Assembly: GCA_013153105.1 (NCBI GenBank)
Contig: JAADFC010000023.1
Location: forward strand, 1 to 41,206
Reading direction: 5' to 3'
Origin: Thermoproteota archaeon
GTDB taxonomy: Archaea; Thermoproteota; Thermoprotei_A; Sulfolobales; Pyrodictiaceae
Length of the DNA: 41,206 nt
Part shown: positions 7,574 to 14,828 of the stretch, piece after piece
Layout of the letters: each line of letters begins with the position of its first letter
Numbering within the stretch: the first letter of the stretch is position 1
Made by a program: the position numbers and the translations under genes
Notes under the pieces: generated by a model
Database searches by the model: none
What the model saw: the letters and a program-made list of their open reading frames with translations, nothing else
What the model was told of the DNA's origin: nothing

Positions 7574-8416
7574 TTAGGGGTTGCCGCTTACGGGCGCCTG
7601 CCTGGGCTTACGAGCAACAACACCGAGGGCCCGCTCGTCATAGCCCAGCACGTGGAACCCCGCCCTTCTAAGCCGCTCGATAACCCCTCGCACTATGGGT
7701 CCGTGGCCGCGGCCCCGCCTCCTCATAGGCTCGCCGGTGTAGTGGAACAATATGCCTCCGGGGCGCAGGACTCGGAACAGCTCCCTGTAGAAGTCTAGGC
7801 TGTACAGGTCTCCCGCTACGTTGAAGCGGGGAGGGTCGTGTATAACCCGATGAAAGTACCCGTCCCTAAGTTTCCTGATGACTCTTGTCGCGTCTCCGAG
7901 TATCAATGTGACGCGCGGGTCGGCCAGGTGGTGGCTGTAAGGGTTATACTGGGCGAGTAGGAGCACGGCCTCGCTGACCTCTATGGTTACAACGTGGCTC
8001 GCCCCTGCGTCGAGCTCGGCTCTGACTGTGTATCCGAGGCCGGTGCATACGTCGAGTATTCTCATGCCCCTCCTAAGCCGGGCGGCTCGTACCTTAGCGT
8101 AGGCGTCATCGAGCGGGTTGGACTCTTTTACTCTGTGCATCACAAGGCCGTTTAGTAGGAGCGTTGGTGGGACGCCCGGCCTGGGTATGTAGAGTCTTAC
8201 ATATCCATCGATGCCTCTAACCTCGAGGCGGCGGAGAGACCCGTCGATGAGCGCGTAGAGTGATGTAGGGTCTATTTCTCCGGGCTCGAACCTTCCCGGG
8301 GGCTCCTCTACTCCAAGCTGTTTGAGGAGCCTGGGCTCGCGGATGAGCCGCCATCCTTCAATAGAGCGCCGGGGCTCAAAGCGGTAAAGCTCTACTGCAT
8401 CGGCAGCGTGCTCCAT
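7574..8416 (-). CDS. Archaeal SAM-dependent methyltransferase (COG2521-like)
   Basis: A 280-residue class I methyltransferase. The N-terminal 100 residues form a separate beta-rich domain. The SAM domain starts near NPLDDAYAKV and has motif I LDVCTGLGYT, the acidic motif II end TIEVSE, LILGDAT, and the catalytic-type HDPPRF. The overall layout matches an uncharacterised predicted archaeal methyltransferase family (COG2521 as I recall it). The target is unknown; a DPPRF-type motif leaves RNA or amine substrates possible. First gene of the operon with mtnP, the SIS-like gene and the ATP-grasp gene. The TATA element CTTATAAG (8482-8489) lies 66 nt upstream of the ATG. Confidence 0.85.
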   Translation of the reverse strand: MEHAADAVELYRFEPRRSIEGWRLIREPRLLKQLGVEEPPGRFEPGEIDPTSLYALIDGSLRRLEVRGIDGYVRLYIPRPGVPPTLLLNGLVMHRVKESNPLDDAYAKVRAARLRRGMRILDVCTGLGYTVRAELDAGASHVVTIEVSEAVLLLAQYNPYSHHLADPRVTLILGDATRVIRKLRDGYFHRVIHDPPRFNVAGDLYSLDFYRELFRVLRPGGILFHYTGEPMRRRGRGHGPIVRGVIERLRRAGFHVLGYDERALGVVARKPRQAPVSGNP

Positions 8417-8481
8417 ACGCTTCCCCGCAGCTATGAGTAGTGTGGACTGCCAGTCGTAGGCGGCATGGCGGCGTCCTCACC

Positions 8482-8489
8482 CTTATAAG
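8482..8489 (-). promoter_or_regulatory. TATA box of the methyltransferase-mtnP operon
   Basis: The palindromic CTTATAAG lies in a gap between two minus-strand genes, 66 nt before the ATG at 8416. Because it is symmetric, direction is taken from the downstream operon. Confidence 0.5.
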
Positions 8490-8531
8490 CGGGTCTTGCG
8501 CTTGTGGATGTGTGGCGGTGATGTACACGAC

Positions 8532-8825
8532 TCACACCGAAGCCTGAGGCGCGTGTGGAGGGAGGTTTCGTCTGAGCCGCCGCTCGGCTAGGTAATGTAG
8601 GTAGTTCCGGACCGCTATGACGTGTTTGCATCTACCGCGGTACATGAAGCCTGGGCAGGTGCACCGTGCCCGGCCGCTGTTGAAGTCTACTTCAACTATG
8701 TATACGCTACCGCTGTCTCCTCGGACAGCTGCCCGGACGAGGCCGTCCCCGTGAACCCTAAGGTACAGTATTGAGTTTTTATTAACTAGCCTGGCTGCGG
8801 CCCTCGCGATTCCGCGGGACGGCAA
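8532..8825 (-). CDS. Small SWIM zinc-finger protein
   Basis: A 97-residue protein ending in a SWIM zinc finger: C55-x-C57-x8-C66-x-H68 in ARCTCPGF...GRCKHV, followed by a helix (AVRNYLHYLAERR). The preceding strands (SILYLRVHG, VYIVEVDF) are the usual SWIM lead-in. SWIM domains bind DNA or proteins, and stand-alone small SWIM proteins are common in Crenarchaea, where their role is not established. Start TTG at 8825 has no strong ribosome binding site, so a shorter form is possible. Divergent from the DGGGP synthase gene, with an AT-rich patch (8771-8784) inside its own 5' region. Confidence 0.75.
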   Translation of the reverse strand: MPSRGIARAAARLVNKNSILYLRVHGDGLVRAAVRGDSGSVYIVEVDFNSGRARCTCPGFMYRGRCKHVIAVRNYLHYLAERRLRRNLPPHAPQASV

Positions 8826-8909
8826 GGCCTAGCGCCCCGCGCGTACCTGCGGCCGAAACTGTGCGTGTAAGCCCGGGAGTCCACCGAAAGTTTCGAAAGG
8901 GGTAGCGCT

Positions 8910-9785
8910 ATGTCGCAGCTAAACGGTCACGCATTCACGGTCGCAGTGAGAGCCTACGTAGAACTCGTTAGGCTCCACAATGTTGCTGCCACCGTATTGA
9001 CAACGTTCATAGGCTACTTTGTAGCAGCGGGGGCAGTGGCGGTAACTTCGAGCGCTGCTCTGGCGGCAGCCGCGGCTGCTCTAGTCGCAGCGGCGGGCTA
9101 CGTGATAAACGACTACTACGACGTTGACACCGACTCTATAGTGAAACCGTGGAGGCCAATACCCTCAGGCAGGGTCAAGCCCCCCGCGGCCCGCCGGCTA
9201 GCCTACATACTCTTCCTCCTGGGCCTGGTTGCGGCTGTCCCACTGGGCGCGCTGGTGCTTGCATTTGTGGCGGTTAACGCCGTGTTAGTCCACGAGTATT
9301 CCCGCTGGATAAAGAGGAGCGGGTTCCCGGGCAACCTCGTGGTGGCATTAAACTCTGCAGCTACAATCCTCCTCGGCGGCCTCGTGTACCCCGGCAGCCA
9401 GTACCCCCGCCTAACGCTGGTGCCGGCGGCGATAGCGTTCCTGCTCGTGCTCGCAAGGGAGATTATCAAGGGGATAGAAGACTACCGCGGCGACCTGGAG
9501 GCGTGCTACCTCACACTACCCGTCGTCGCTGGTCAGCGGCGGGCTGCTCTGGCGGCCGCACTACTGCTCCTAGCAGTTGTGGCCGTCAGTGTGCTCCCCC
9601 TGCAGGCGGGCTTCGGCGCCGGCTACATGGCGCTAGCATCTATAGTCGACGCCTTGGCTCTCTACTCAGCGTACAAGCTGCTGTCAAGCCGGGAGGGGCT
9701 CGAGAAGGTTGCCGCCAGGCTGAGGAGCCTGCTCAAAGCAGCATTCTTCCTCGGAGGCCTGGCGTTCATAGCGGGCCTCGCATAG
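8910..9785 (+). CDS. ubiA: UbiA-family prenyltransferase, probable digeranylgeranylglyceryl phosphate synthase
   Basis: A 291-residue integral membrane prenyltransferase with about eight or nine hydrophobic segments. The first Asp-rich motif NDYYDVDTD is at 67-75, and the second, in KGIEDYRGD, ends at D195. In archaea this family attaches the second geranylgeranyl chain to GGGP, so it would act between the GGPP synthase and geranylgeranyl reductase encoded upstream. The ATG at 8910 is preceded by GGGGTAGCG. The adjacent PSGRV motif after NDxxDxxxD fits DGGGPS better than heme O or menaquinone prenyltransferases, but substrate identity is inferred from family and context. Confidence 0.92.
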   Translation: MSQLNGHAFTVAVRAYVELVRLHNVAATVLTTFIGYFVAAGAVAVTSSAALAAAAAALVAAAGYVINDYYDVDTDSIVKPWRPIPSGRVKPPAARRLAYILFLLGLVAAVPLGALVLAFVAVNAVLVHEYSRWIKRSGFPGNLVVALNSAATILLGGLVYPGSQYPRLTLVPAAIAFLLVLAREIIKGIEDYRGDLEACYLTLPVVAGQRRAALAAALLLLAVVAVSVLPLQAGFGAGYMALASIVDALALYSAYKLLSSREGLEKVAARLRSLLKAAFFLGGLAFIAGLA

Positions 9786-9847
9786 GGCTCGGCGAGGTCG
9801 GTACTCGTCACAGCCCCACACCTGGGGCTCGGGCTAGGGTAGCCTCC

Positions 9848-10486
9848 TCACAGCCCCTCCTGCGGGTCAGCGCTGCAGAGCGCCAACAGGGACGCGGCGG
9901 CCCGGCGCATGCGCTCCAGCTTAGCCTTGCCGAGGGACAGGTATGTGTTAAGCATCTCAACCAGCTGGGGGGTTACGGGTGTGAACGCCTGGCCCTGGAA
10001 CATAATTGGTATATCAACCCTCTCTGTAGACGCTACATGGACCAGGTAGAATCCGGTGGCGGTAGGGCGTAGACCGGAATACTTGAACCCAACCCGCTGG
10101 AACGCCTCGACAGCAGCAAGGGCCAGCTCGATGCCACACACCAGGACATTGAGCATTGGCGGCTGAACACTCAGCCACACGAATCGCATACCGCTAACCT
10201 TTGAGAGTGCGTCGCTAATCTCCCCGGGCTCAACCCTCCTGTGCCAGGAGGCCACAACACCCCCGCCGCGCTTGTCGCCGGGCTCCGGAGCTGCTATCAG
10301 CGCTATCCTACCACTACAGCTGCTTGTCGTGACGATGCGGCTGCACGTGTTCAGGGAAACTAGTATGTCGGCTATGTCGGGGTCGACCCTGCCATTCTCA
10401 AGGTCTCCCTTGAGCCTCTCCAGATGCCTGCTCCTTACCTCCAACCACTCGCGGCTACAGCTAGTCGGCGGGCTTGCTGCATGCAT
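9848..10486 (-). CDS. taw3: Taw3, tRNA wybutosine-pathway methyltransferase
   Basis: A 212-residue Taw3/TYW3 family protein. TYW3 methylates the N4 position of the wyosine precursor at G37 of tRNA-Phe. The hallmark TTSSCSGR is at 53-60, preceded by the helix-rich VDPDIADILVSLNTC, followed by SWHRRVEP, and later FQRVGFKYSGLRP and STERVDIPI. Length is typical. It overlaps the upstream unknown gene (10461-11177) by 26 nt, so the two are probably cotranscribed. No other wyosine gene (Taw1, Taw2) is in the window. Convergent with the DGGGP synthase gene. Confidence 0.93.
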   Translation of the reverse strand: MHAASPPTSCSREWLEVRSRHLERLKGDLENGRVDPDIADILVSLNTCSRIVTTSSCSGRIALIAAPEPGDKRGGGVVASWHRRVEPGEISDALSKVSGMRFVWLSVQPPMLNVLVCGIELALAAVEAFQRVGFKYSGLRPTATGFYLVHVASTERVDIPIMFQGQAFTPVTPQLVEMLNTYLSLGKAKLERMRRAAASLLALCSADPQEGL

Positions 10487-11177
10487 AGAGAGCCCCCAAC
10501 CAAGCAGCCAGCCTCGGGTACTTCGAAGCAGAGGCTAGACTATAGCCTATAACCACGGAGTCGCCCATCCCCGAGTAGCTGTAGATAATGTCCCTGCCGC
10601 CCAGCTGCAGCACCGGCGTCAGGAGCCTAGACCGGGGCCCAACAAGGTCAAACGTCTCCTCGACACAGCCCTCGAGACCCGGCTTGCCCACAGCCCCCGC
10701 GGGGTGCAGAGGGTTCCTCCCTCTCAGCCTGCCGCAGACGCCTCCCCTAGGCTCTACCTCCAAGGCGTCGGAGTCGGGGCCAAGAACGGCGACGCCGTTA
10801 ACGCCCTCGCGGCCAACCACCTCGAAGAACTCGTGCAGGCCTACACGCTTGAGCTTGAACCCGAGCGCAGCCAGGCCCGCCCGCAGCTCCCCGCAATCAC
10901 CGTGGAACACGCAGTCACCGCCGAGCAGCCTGCCCTGCCCCCAAGCAGGCTCGGCTAGAACCGCATCCTCGCCGCAGCCGGGGCTGCAGACTATACTCCC
11001 AACGCCTATAGTCAGATCCACGCTGAGGCCGCGCCGCTCCACCCTGGCCGAGAAGGGGGAGTCGATTATCGCGCACCTGCAGCCCGCGTGGCCCATGAGC
11101 CACTGGCCCAGCAGCTCGGGTTCCCGGAGCACATCCTCTATGAGAAGCACAGCGCTGCCCGCGTCGAAGTAGGGCAC
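10461..11177 (-). CDS. Conserved-looking hypothetical protein upstream of taw3
   Basis: A 238-residue protein I do not recognise. It is Cys-rich: GCRC, IVCSPGC, GGDCVFHGDCG, GGVCGR and EGCVEE place many cysteines through the first 170 residues, in CxC and CxxxC spacings that could hold metal or form disulfides. No transmembrane segment or signal peptide is visible. The C-terminal part (RDIIYSYSGMGDSVVIGYSL) looks like a beta-rich domain. Its 26-nt overlap with taw3 suggests a shared transcript and perhaps a tRNA-related role, but that is guilt by association only. Start GTG at 11177. Confidence 0.6.
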   Translation of the reverse strand: MPYFDAGSAVLLIEDVLREPELLGQWLMGHAGCRCAIIDSPFSARVERRGLSVDLTIGVGSIVCSPGCGEDAVLAEPAWGQGRLLGGDCVFHGDCGELRAGLAALGFKLKRVGLHEFFEVVGREGVNGVAVLGPDSDALEVEPRGGVCGRLRGRNPLHPAGAVGKPGLEGCVEETFDLVGPRSRLLTPVLQLGGRDIIYSYSGMGDSVVIGYSLASASKYPRLAAWLGALYACSKPAD

Positions 11178-11301
11178 CAGGCGCCACCTCGGCAGCCTGG
11201 TTACACTTCATAGCCAGCGGCTCAAACCTTACACTGCTCCTCATCGGCCAGCAAAGCGGGCCCAGCAGCCCCCTAATAACCGTATAACCCCAACCGCCCC
11301 C

Positions 11302-11394
11302 ATGAGCCGCCGGGGGAAGCCCCCTGCGGAGGAAACGGTGGCTAAAGAGAAGAGAATTCCTAGCGTACTACATGCTCTGGAGAAGCTTCGGTAG
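11302..11394 (+). CDS. Possible 30-codon 5' part of the 11372/11408 gene, or upstream small ORF
   Basis: ATG at 11302 opens a 30-codon frame that ends at TAG (11392-11394). Its product ends in IPSVLHALEKLR, which looks like a genuine amphipathic helix. A TATA-like CTAATAACC near 11271-11279 is about 25-30 nt upstream, as in a leaderless transcript. It overlaps the next ORF in another frame around a repeated AGAAGCT sequence (11381-11400). It is either the true N-terminus separated by a frameshift or a small leader ORF. Confidence 0.35.
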   Translation: MSRRGKPPAEETVAKEKRIPSVLHALEKLR

Positions 11395-11722
11395 AAGCTG
11401 CTTTAACATGGGCGAAGCTGTAGACTTGCTCAGCCCGGTCATGGGCGGTAAAAGGCTTGCACAGAGAATGGTGCGTATGCTAGTACGCCACGGGCTTCTA
11501 GAGAGATGCAAGCCCCTAACATACAGGGCCGTGGACCTCCAAGAGTACCTGGACCGGGAGGCGGCCGAGTACATAGCGTCAAGGCTCCGTCGGCAGGGGC
11601 GCGAGGCCACCCTGGAGGGGCGCATTCTACGCGTTGAAGGCGCCTGCAACGACGAGCTGAAAAGGCTCGCAGAGAACCTAGGATATACGGTTTACTGCTC
11701 CTCTTCTCCCTCATCCTCGTAG
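11372..11722 (+). CDS. Small winged-helix-like hypothetical protein
   Basis: A protein of 116 residues from ATG 11372, or 104 from ATG 11408, which begins a better protein-like sequence (MGEAVDLLSPVMGG). The helical segment MVRMLVRHGLLERC followed by a short hairpin resembles a winged-helix turn, but no specific family is recognised. The last part (EATLEGRILRVEGACNDEL) looks like a beta-alpha unit. It ends in a Ser-rich tail that overlaps the convergent gene 11692-12042 by 31 nt. A 30-codon ORF in another frame just upstream may be its displaced N-terminus. Confidence 0.55.
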   Translation: MLWRSFGRSCFNMGEAVDLLSPVMGGKRLAQRMVRMLVRHGLLERCKPLTYRAVDLQEYLDREAAEYIASRLRRQGREATLEGRILRVEGACNDELKRLAENLGYTVYCSSSPSSS

Positions 11723-12042
11723 ATCTCTATGACTATGCGAGCCTTGACTCGGTCCCTGGTGAACGGCGGCGGGGTCTCGCCAAGGTCAACGGCGACAATG
11801 ACTGGGTTGCCCATGCTGTCCCTGAACCTCACCTCGGCCACATACCGCTTCTTGGGCCCCTGCTCGAGCGCCTTCACCATAGCCTCGTAGATCCGGCTCA
11901 AGGCCATCTGCAGGGCTACTGGGCTTGAGAAGTCTTCGGGCCGCAGCGCTATAGCCTGCAGCCCCTGCATGACCTCCCCAACACGGGCCTCGCCCTCGAA
12001 TATCGCTAGCCGCTTCTGCTCCCCGCTCATCTCTCGGGACAC
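11692..12042 (-). CDS. Hypothetical acidic small protein divergent from nop5
   Basis: A 116-residue protein of no recognised family. It has a helical first half (ALQMALSRIYEAMVKALEQ) and a beta-rich second half (RYVAEVRFRDSMGNPVIVAVDLG ... VKARIVIEIYED, quoted in parts), ending in a strongly acidic tail. Such tails occur in archaeal chromatin- or ribosome-associated small proteins, but that is speculation. Start is GTG at 12042 or ATG at 12030; GAGGGGTG upstream suits the ATG slightly better. It is divergent from nop5 and overlaps the convergent gene ending at 11722 by 31 nt. Confidence 0.65.
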   Translation of the reverse strand: MSREMSGEQKRLAIFEGEARVGEVMQGLQAIALRPEDFSSPVALQMALSRIYEAMVKALEQGPKKRYVAEVRFRDSMGNPVIVAVDLGETPPPFTRDRVKARIVIEIYEDEGEEEQ

Positions 12043-12106
12043 CCCTCTGGACGCTGCTCGGTGGACTGTCTCCTACACCAGTCCGCGTCGTCTCGGCCTT
12101 GAAATA

Positions 12107-12117
12107 CTTATTAATAG
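12107..12117 (+). promoter_or_regulatory. TATA box of the nop5-fibrillarin operon
   Basis: CTTATTAATAG is a strong archaeal TATA element 51 nt before the first in-frame ATG (12158). Just downstream, CGGGGA-CGCT-TCCCCG (around 12123-12138) can form a hairpin at about the expected transcription start. Confidence 0.6.
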
Positions 12118-12157
12118 TGTCCCGGGGACGCTTCCCCGAGACGGGTATGCTCGCTGC

Positions 12158-13453
12158 ATGGAGGCTATGAGAGCGATGAAGGTGTACATAGTAGACCATT
12201 TCACCGGCAGCTACGCTCTCAACGAGAAGAAGGACCTAGTAGACTTCGAGCACGGGCCTAAGAACCTGGACGACATGGTCGAGGAGGCGCTGAAGATAGA
12301 GCGTGGGGAAGCCAGTGCGGCCTACCTGAGACTGCTCGACAAGCTAAAGGAGCGCGGTGTCCGCGAGGTGGTTGTAGAGACCACTGAGATGGCTAAGATA
12401 GCTTCCGCCTCGGGCTTCGAGGTCAGCGTCGAGCCTGCCAACGAGATAGCCCGATACTTCAGGGAGATGGCTGAGCAGATAGCTGTTGACACGGGGTTTG
12501 TAAAATCCCAGGAGGAGTTTGCTCAGCTGCTACACGAGTTCACCATAGAGTTGACCAGGCGTAAGCTGAGGCGCGCCGCGCAGAAGCGCGACCTGCTGGC
12601 CGCGCAGGCGATAAGAGCCATAGACGATATAGACAAGACCACGAACCTCTTCGCTGCGCGTATACGCGAGTGGTACAGCCTCCACTTCCCCGAGCTTGAC
12701 GACCTGGTGCGCGAGCACGAGGACTATGTACGTATAGTGGCCGAGCTGGGCCACAGGGACAACATGACCGTGGAGAACCTGGTCAAGCTGGGCTTCAGCG
12801 AGGAGAAGGCAAAGAAGATAGCGGAAGCGGCGGCCAAGAGCATGGGCGCCGACTACCCCGAGTTCGACATAGAGCCTATACAGAGGCTCGCAAGGATAAC
12901 CCTCGACCTGTACAAGCTAAGGCGCGACCTGGCAGAGTACATAACGCAGGTAATGAAGGAGGTGGCACCCAACATAACCGCCCTAGTGGGCCCGCTGCTC
13001 GGCGCCAGGCTCATCAGCCTGGCTGGCAGCCTCGAGGAGCTCGCCTTCCTACCCGCCAGCACTATCCAGGTCCTGGGTGCCGAGAAGGCGCTGTTCCGCG
13101 CCCTCCGCACAGGCGGCAAGCCGCCCAAGCATGGCGTAATATTCCAGTACCCCGACATCCACCGCAGCCCCCGCTGGCAGCGTGGTAAGATAGCTCGTGC
13201 GCTTGCTGCAAAGCTGGCTATAGCAGCTAAGGTGGACTACTTCACGGGTAGGTTCATAGGCGACAAGCTGAAGGAGGCGCTGCGCAGGCGCATAGAAGAG
13301 ATAAAGAGAATCTATCAGAAGCCGCCGAAGCGTAAGAAGGAGATAAAGCCTGCAAAGCCCGCCAAGGCTCCCGCGAGGGCCAGGGCTAAACCGAGGCCCG
13401 CCAAGCGTAGGAAGGGTAAGGGCGGCGGGAAGAAGGGAGGCCGCAGGCGCTAG
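12158..13453 (+). CDS. nop5: Nop5/Nop56-related C/D box sRNP protein
   Basis: About 431 residues. Nop5 is the scaffold of archaeal C/D box sRNPs: it binds L7Ae-sRNA and, through its N-terminal domain, fibrillarin. The sequence begins KVYIVDHFTGSYAL, has the long coiled-coil segment (about 130-260), and a Nop domain with NITALVGPLLGARLIS and GAEKALFRALRTGG ... HGVIFQYPDIHRS (in parts). It ends in a very basic Lys/Arg/Gly tail. The open frame extends upstream to 11969, but the TATA box at 12107-12117 rules that out. Three in-frame ATGs (12158, 12167, 12176) are possible starts. Followed by fibrillarin after 49 nt. Confidence 0.95.
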   Translation: MEAMRAMKVYIVDHFTGSYALNEKKDLVDFEHGPKNLDDMVEEALKIERGEASAAYLRLLDKLKERGVREVVVETTEMAKIASASGFEVSVEPANEIARYFREMAEQIAVDTGFVKSQEEFAQLLHEFTIELTRRKLRRAAQKRDLLAAQAIRAIDDIDKTTNLFAARIREWYSLHFPELDDLVREHEDYVRIVAELGHRDNMTVENLVKLGFSEEKAKKIAEAAAKSMGADYPEFDIEPIQRLARITLDLYKLRRDLAEYITQVMKEVAPNITALVGPLLGARLISLAGSLEELAFLPASTIQVLGAEKALFRALRTGGKPPKHGVIFQYPDIHRSPRWQRGKIARALAAKLAIAAKVDYFTGRFIGDKLKEALRRRIEEIKRIYQKPPKRKKEIKPAKPAKAPARARAKPRPAKRRKGKGGGKKGGRRR

Positions 13454-13502
13454 GCCGCATCCAGGCCCGAGTCTAGAAACGGAGGCTGGGAGGTGAGCTT
13501 CT

Positions 13503-14219
13503 GTGTCCGAGGTTGTCCGCATCTACGAGCATGACACGTACAAGAAGGTCTATGTGGTTGAGCTCGATGACGGCTCCACGAGGCTCGCAACACTGAATCT
13601 GGCGCCAGGCCGCAGGGTCTACGGCGAGAGGCTCTTCCGCTGGGAGGATAAGGAGTATAGGGAGTGGAACCCCTACCGTAGCAAGCTGGCTGCCGCTCTG
13701 CTGAAGGGGTTGGAGGAGCTGCCGATAAAGGAGGGCGACAAGATACTCTACCTGGGCGCCGCTACGGGCACGACGCCAAGCCACGTCTCCGACATAGTGG
13801 GCCCCAGTGGGAGGGTCTACGCGCTCGATGTGGCGCCCCGTGTTATGCGCGAGCTCATAGCGGTCTGTGAGACGAGGCCCAACATGTACCCGCTTCTCGC
13901 CGACGCCAGGAAGCCCTACGAGTACAGGCATATAGTCGAGCTTGTTGACGGCCTCTATGCGGATGTCGCACAGCCAGACCAGGCTACTATAGTAGCGGAT
14001 AACGCGGACTTCTTCCTCAAGAAGGGCGGCTACCTGTTGATGGCTATAAAGGCGCGTAGCATAGACGTTACCAAGGAGCCTAGCGAGGTGTTCAAGCAGC
14101 AGATAGACGAGCTGAAGCGGCGCGGCTTCGAGATAATAGACATGGTCCACCTTGAGCCCTTCGACAAGGATCACGCCATGGTCTATGCGCGCTATCGTGG
14201 CAGGCCCCAGGAGTCCTAG
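13503..14219 (+). CDS. flpA: Fibrillarin-like rRNA/tRNA 2'-O-methyltransferase
   Basis: A 238-residue fibrillarin, the catalytic SAM-dependent subunit of C/D box sRNPs. Visible are the N-terminal beta domain, the REWNPYRSKLAAAL lead-in, SAM motif I LYLGAATGTTPSHVSDIVG, YALDVAPR, DGLYADVAQPDQ, and the late KARSIDVTKEP and LEPFDKDHAM segments that carry the conserved Lys/Asp residues. Length is typical of archaeal fibrillarin. The GTG start at 13503 follows GGGAGGTGAG with correct spacing. It is the second gene of the nop5 operon; no L7Ae gene is in the window. Confidence 0.96.
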   Translation: MSEVVRIYEHDTYKKVYVVELDDGSTRLATLNLAPGRRVYGERLFRWEDKEYREWNPYRSKLAAALLKGLEELPIKEGDKILYLGAATGTTPSHVSDIVGPSGRVYALDVAPRVMRELIAVCETRPNMYPLLADARKPYEYRHIVELVDGLYADVAQPDQATIVADNADFFLKKGGYLLMAIKARSIDVTKEPSEVFKQQIDELKRRGFEIIDMVHLEPFDKDHAMVYARYRGRPQES

Positions 14220-14243
14220 GGGTGGCTCTCGGGCTCGGCCAAG

Positions 14244-14251
14244 TTTTTAAT
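14244..14251 (+). promoter_or_regulatory. TATA box of the DUF61 gene
   Basis: TTTTTAAT lies 25 nt after the fibrillarin stop. A start about 25 nt downstream (near 14273) excludes the in-frame ATG at 14250 and supports ATG 14301 as the translation start. Confidence 0.45.
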
Positions 14252-14300
14252 GCTGCTCATGGCCTGCAAGGTATGCCGCAGCCCCACCGGCTGGGGAGCC

Positions 14301-14738
14301 ATGGGTGAGCAGCTGGGTAGGATACACCGGATTCTCGTGACCCGCGTATACCGCGACAAGACTCTCCTCGACGAGCTTAGGCCCGTCGAGTTCCCGGCAC
14401 TTGAGCGGTTATACCGCGAGGAGAGGCCCTGCGTGAGACTCGCCGGCGGCGGCTGCCATGCGTTGCGCAGGGAGGACCTGGAGCGGCTGTGGGAGGCTCT
14501 GCCCTGGTACCTACGGGGGTTCACGAGGCTGCCTTGGCTCCTTGTGTACCGTCGTGTTGGCAGTGTTCAGGTGTACGAGCTGGCGGGGCCCCCGGATGCC
14601 TGGGCGCCGAGGGTTCTAGGTTTCCTCCTCCGGGGAAGCGTGGGTTACCGCGTGGAGAAGCTGAACTACAGTGATGTGCGGGTCCTACTGGAGAGGTACC
14701 CCAGCCTCGTTATCGTGAGTATGCGTGTTAGCCTATAG
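14301..14738 (+). CDS. DUF61-like conserved archaeal protein
   Basis: A 145-residue protein resembling DUF61. The family-like part runs from LDELRPVEFPALERLY to LRREDLERLWEALPWYLRGF and RLPWLLVYRR, followed by a C-terminal beta-alpha unit (SVQVYELAGPPDAWAPRVLG, VGYRVEKLNY). Function is unknown. ATG 14301 is preceded by GGGGAGCC and is favoured over the upstream ATG 14250 because a TATA box sits at 14244-14251. It follows fibrillarin and precedes an HTH regulator gene by 90 nt. Confidence 0.75.
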   Translation: MGEQLGRIHRILVTRVYRDKTLLDELRPVEFPALERLYREERPCVRLAGGGCHALRREDLERLWEALPWYLRGFTRLPWLLVYRRVGSVQVYELAGPPDAWAPRVLGFLLRGSVGYRVEKLNYSDVRVLLERYPSLVIVSMRVSL

Positions 14739-14828
14739 GCTTATACCCGGGCTGCTGTTCTCAATCCCCAATCTGGGATTAGAAAGCAGTGGCCTGCCAG
14801 TGGCGCCAGGGACGCGGGGTGACGGGGT

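Noticed and set aside
8514..8550. GTGATGT ... CTGA near the SWIM gene end as a C/D sRNA
   Set aside because: The boxes are only about 25 nt apart and overlap the SWIM coding sequence.
11969..12157. Upstream extension of nop5 over the divergent gene
   Set aside because: The TATA box at 12107-12117 and the known N-terminus of Nop5 place the start at or after 12158.
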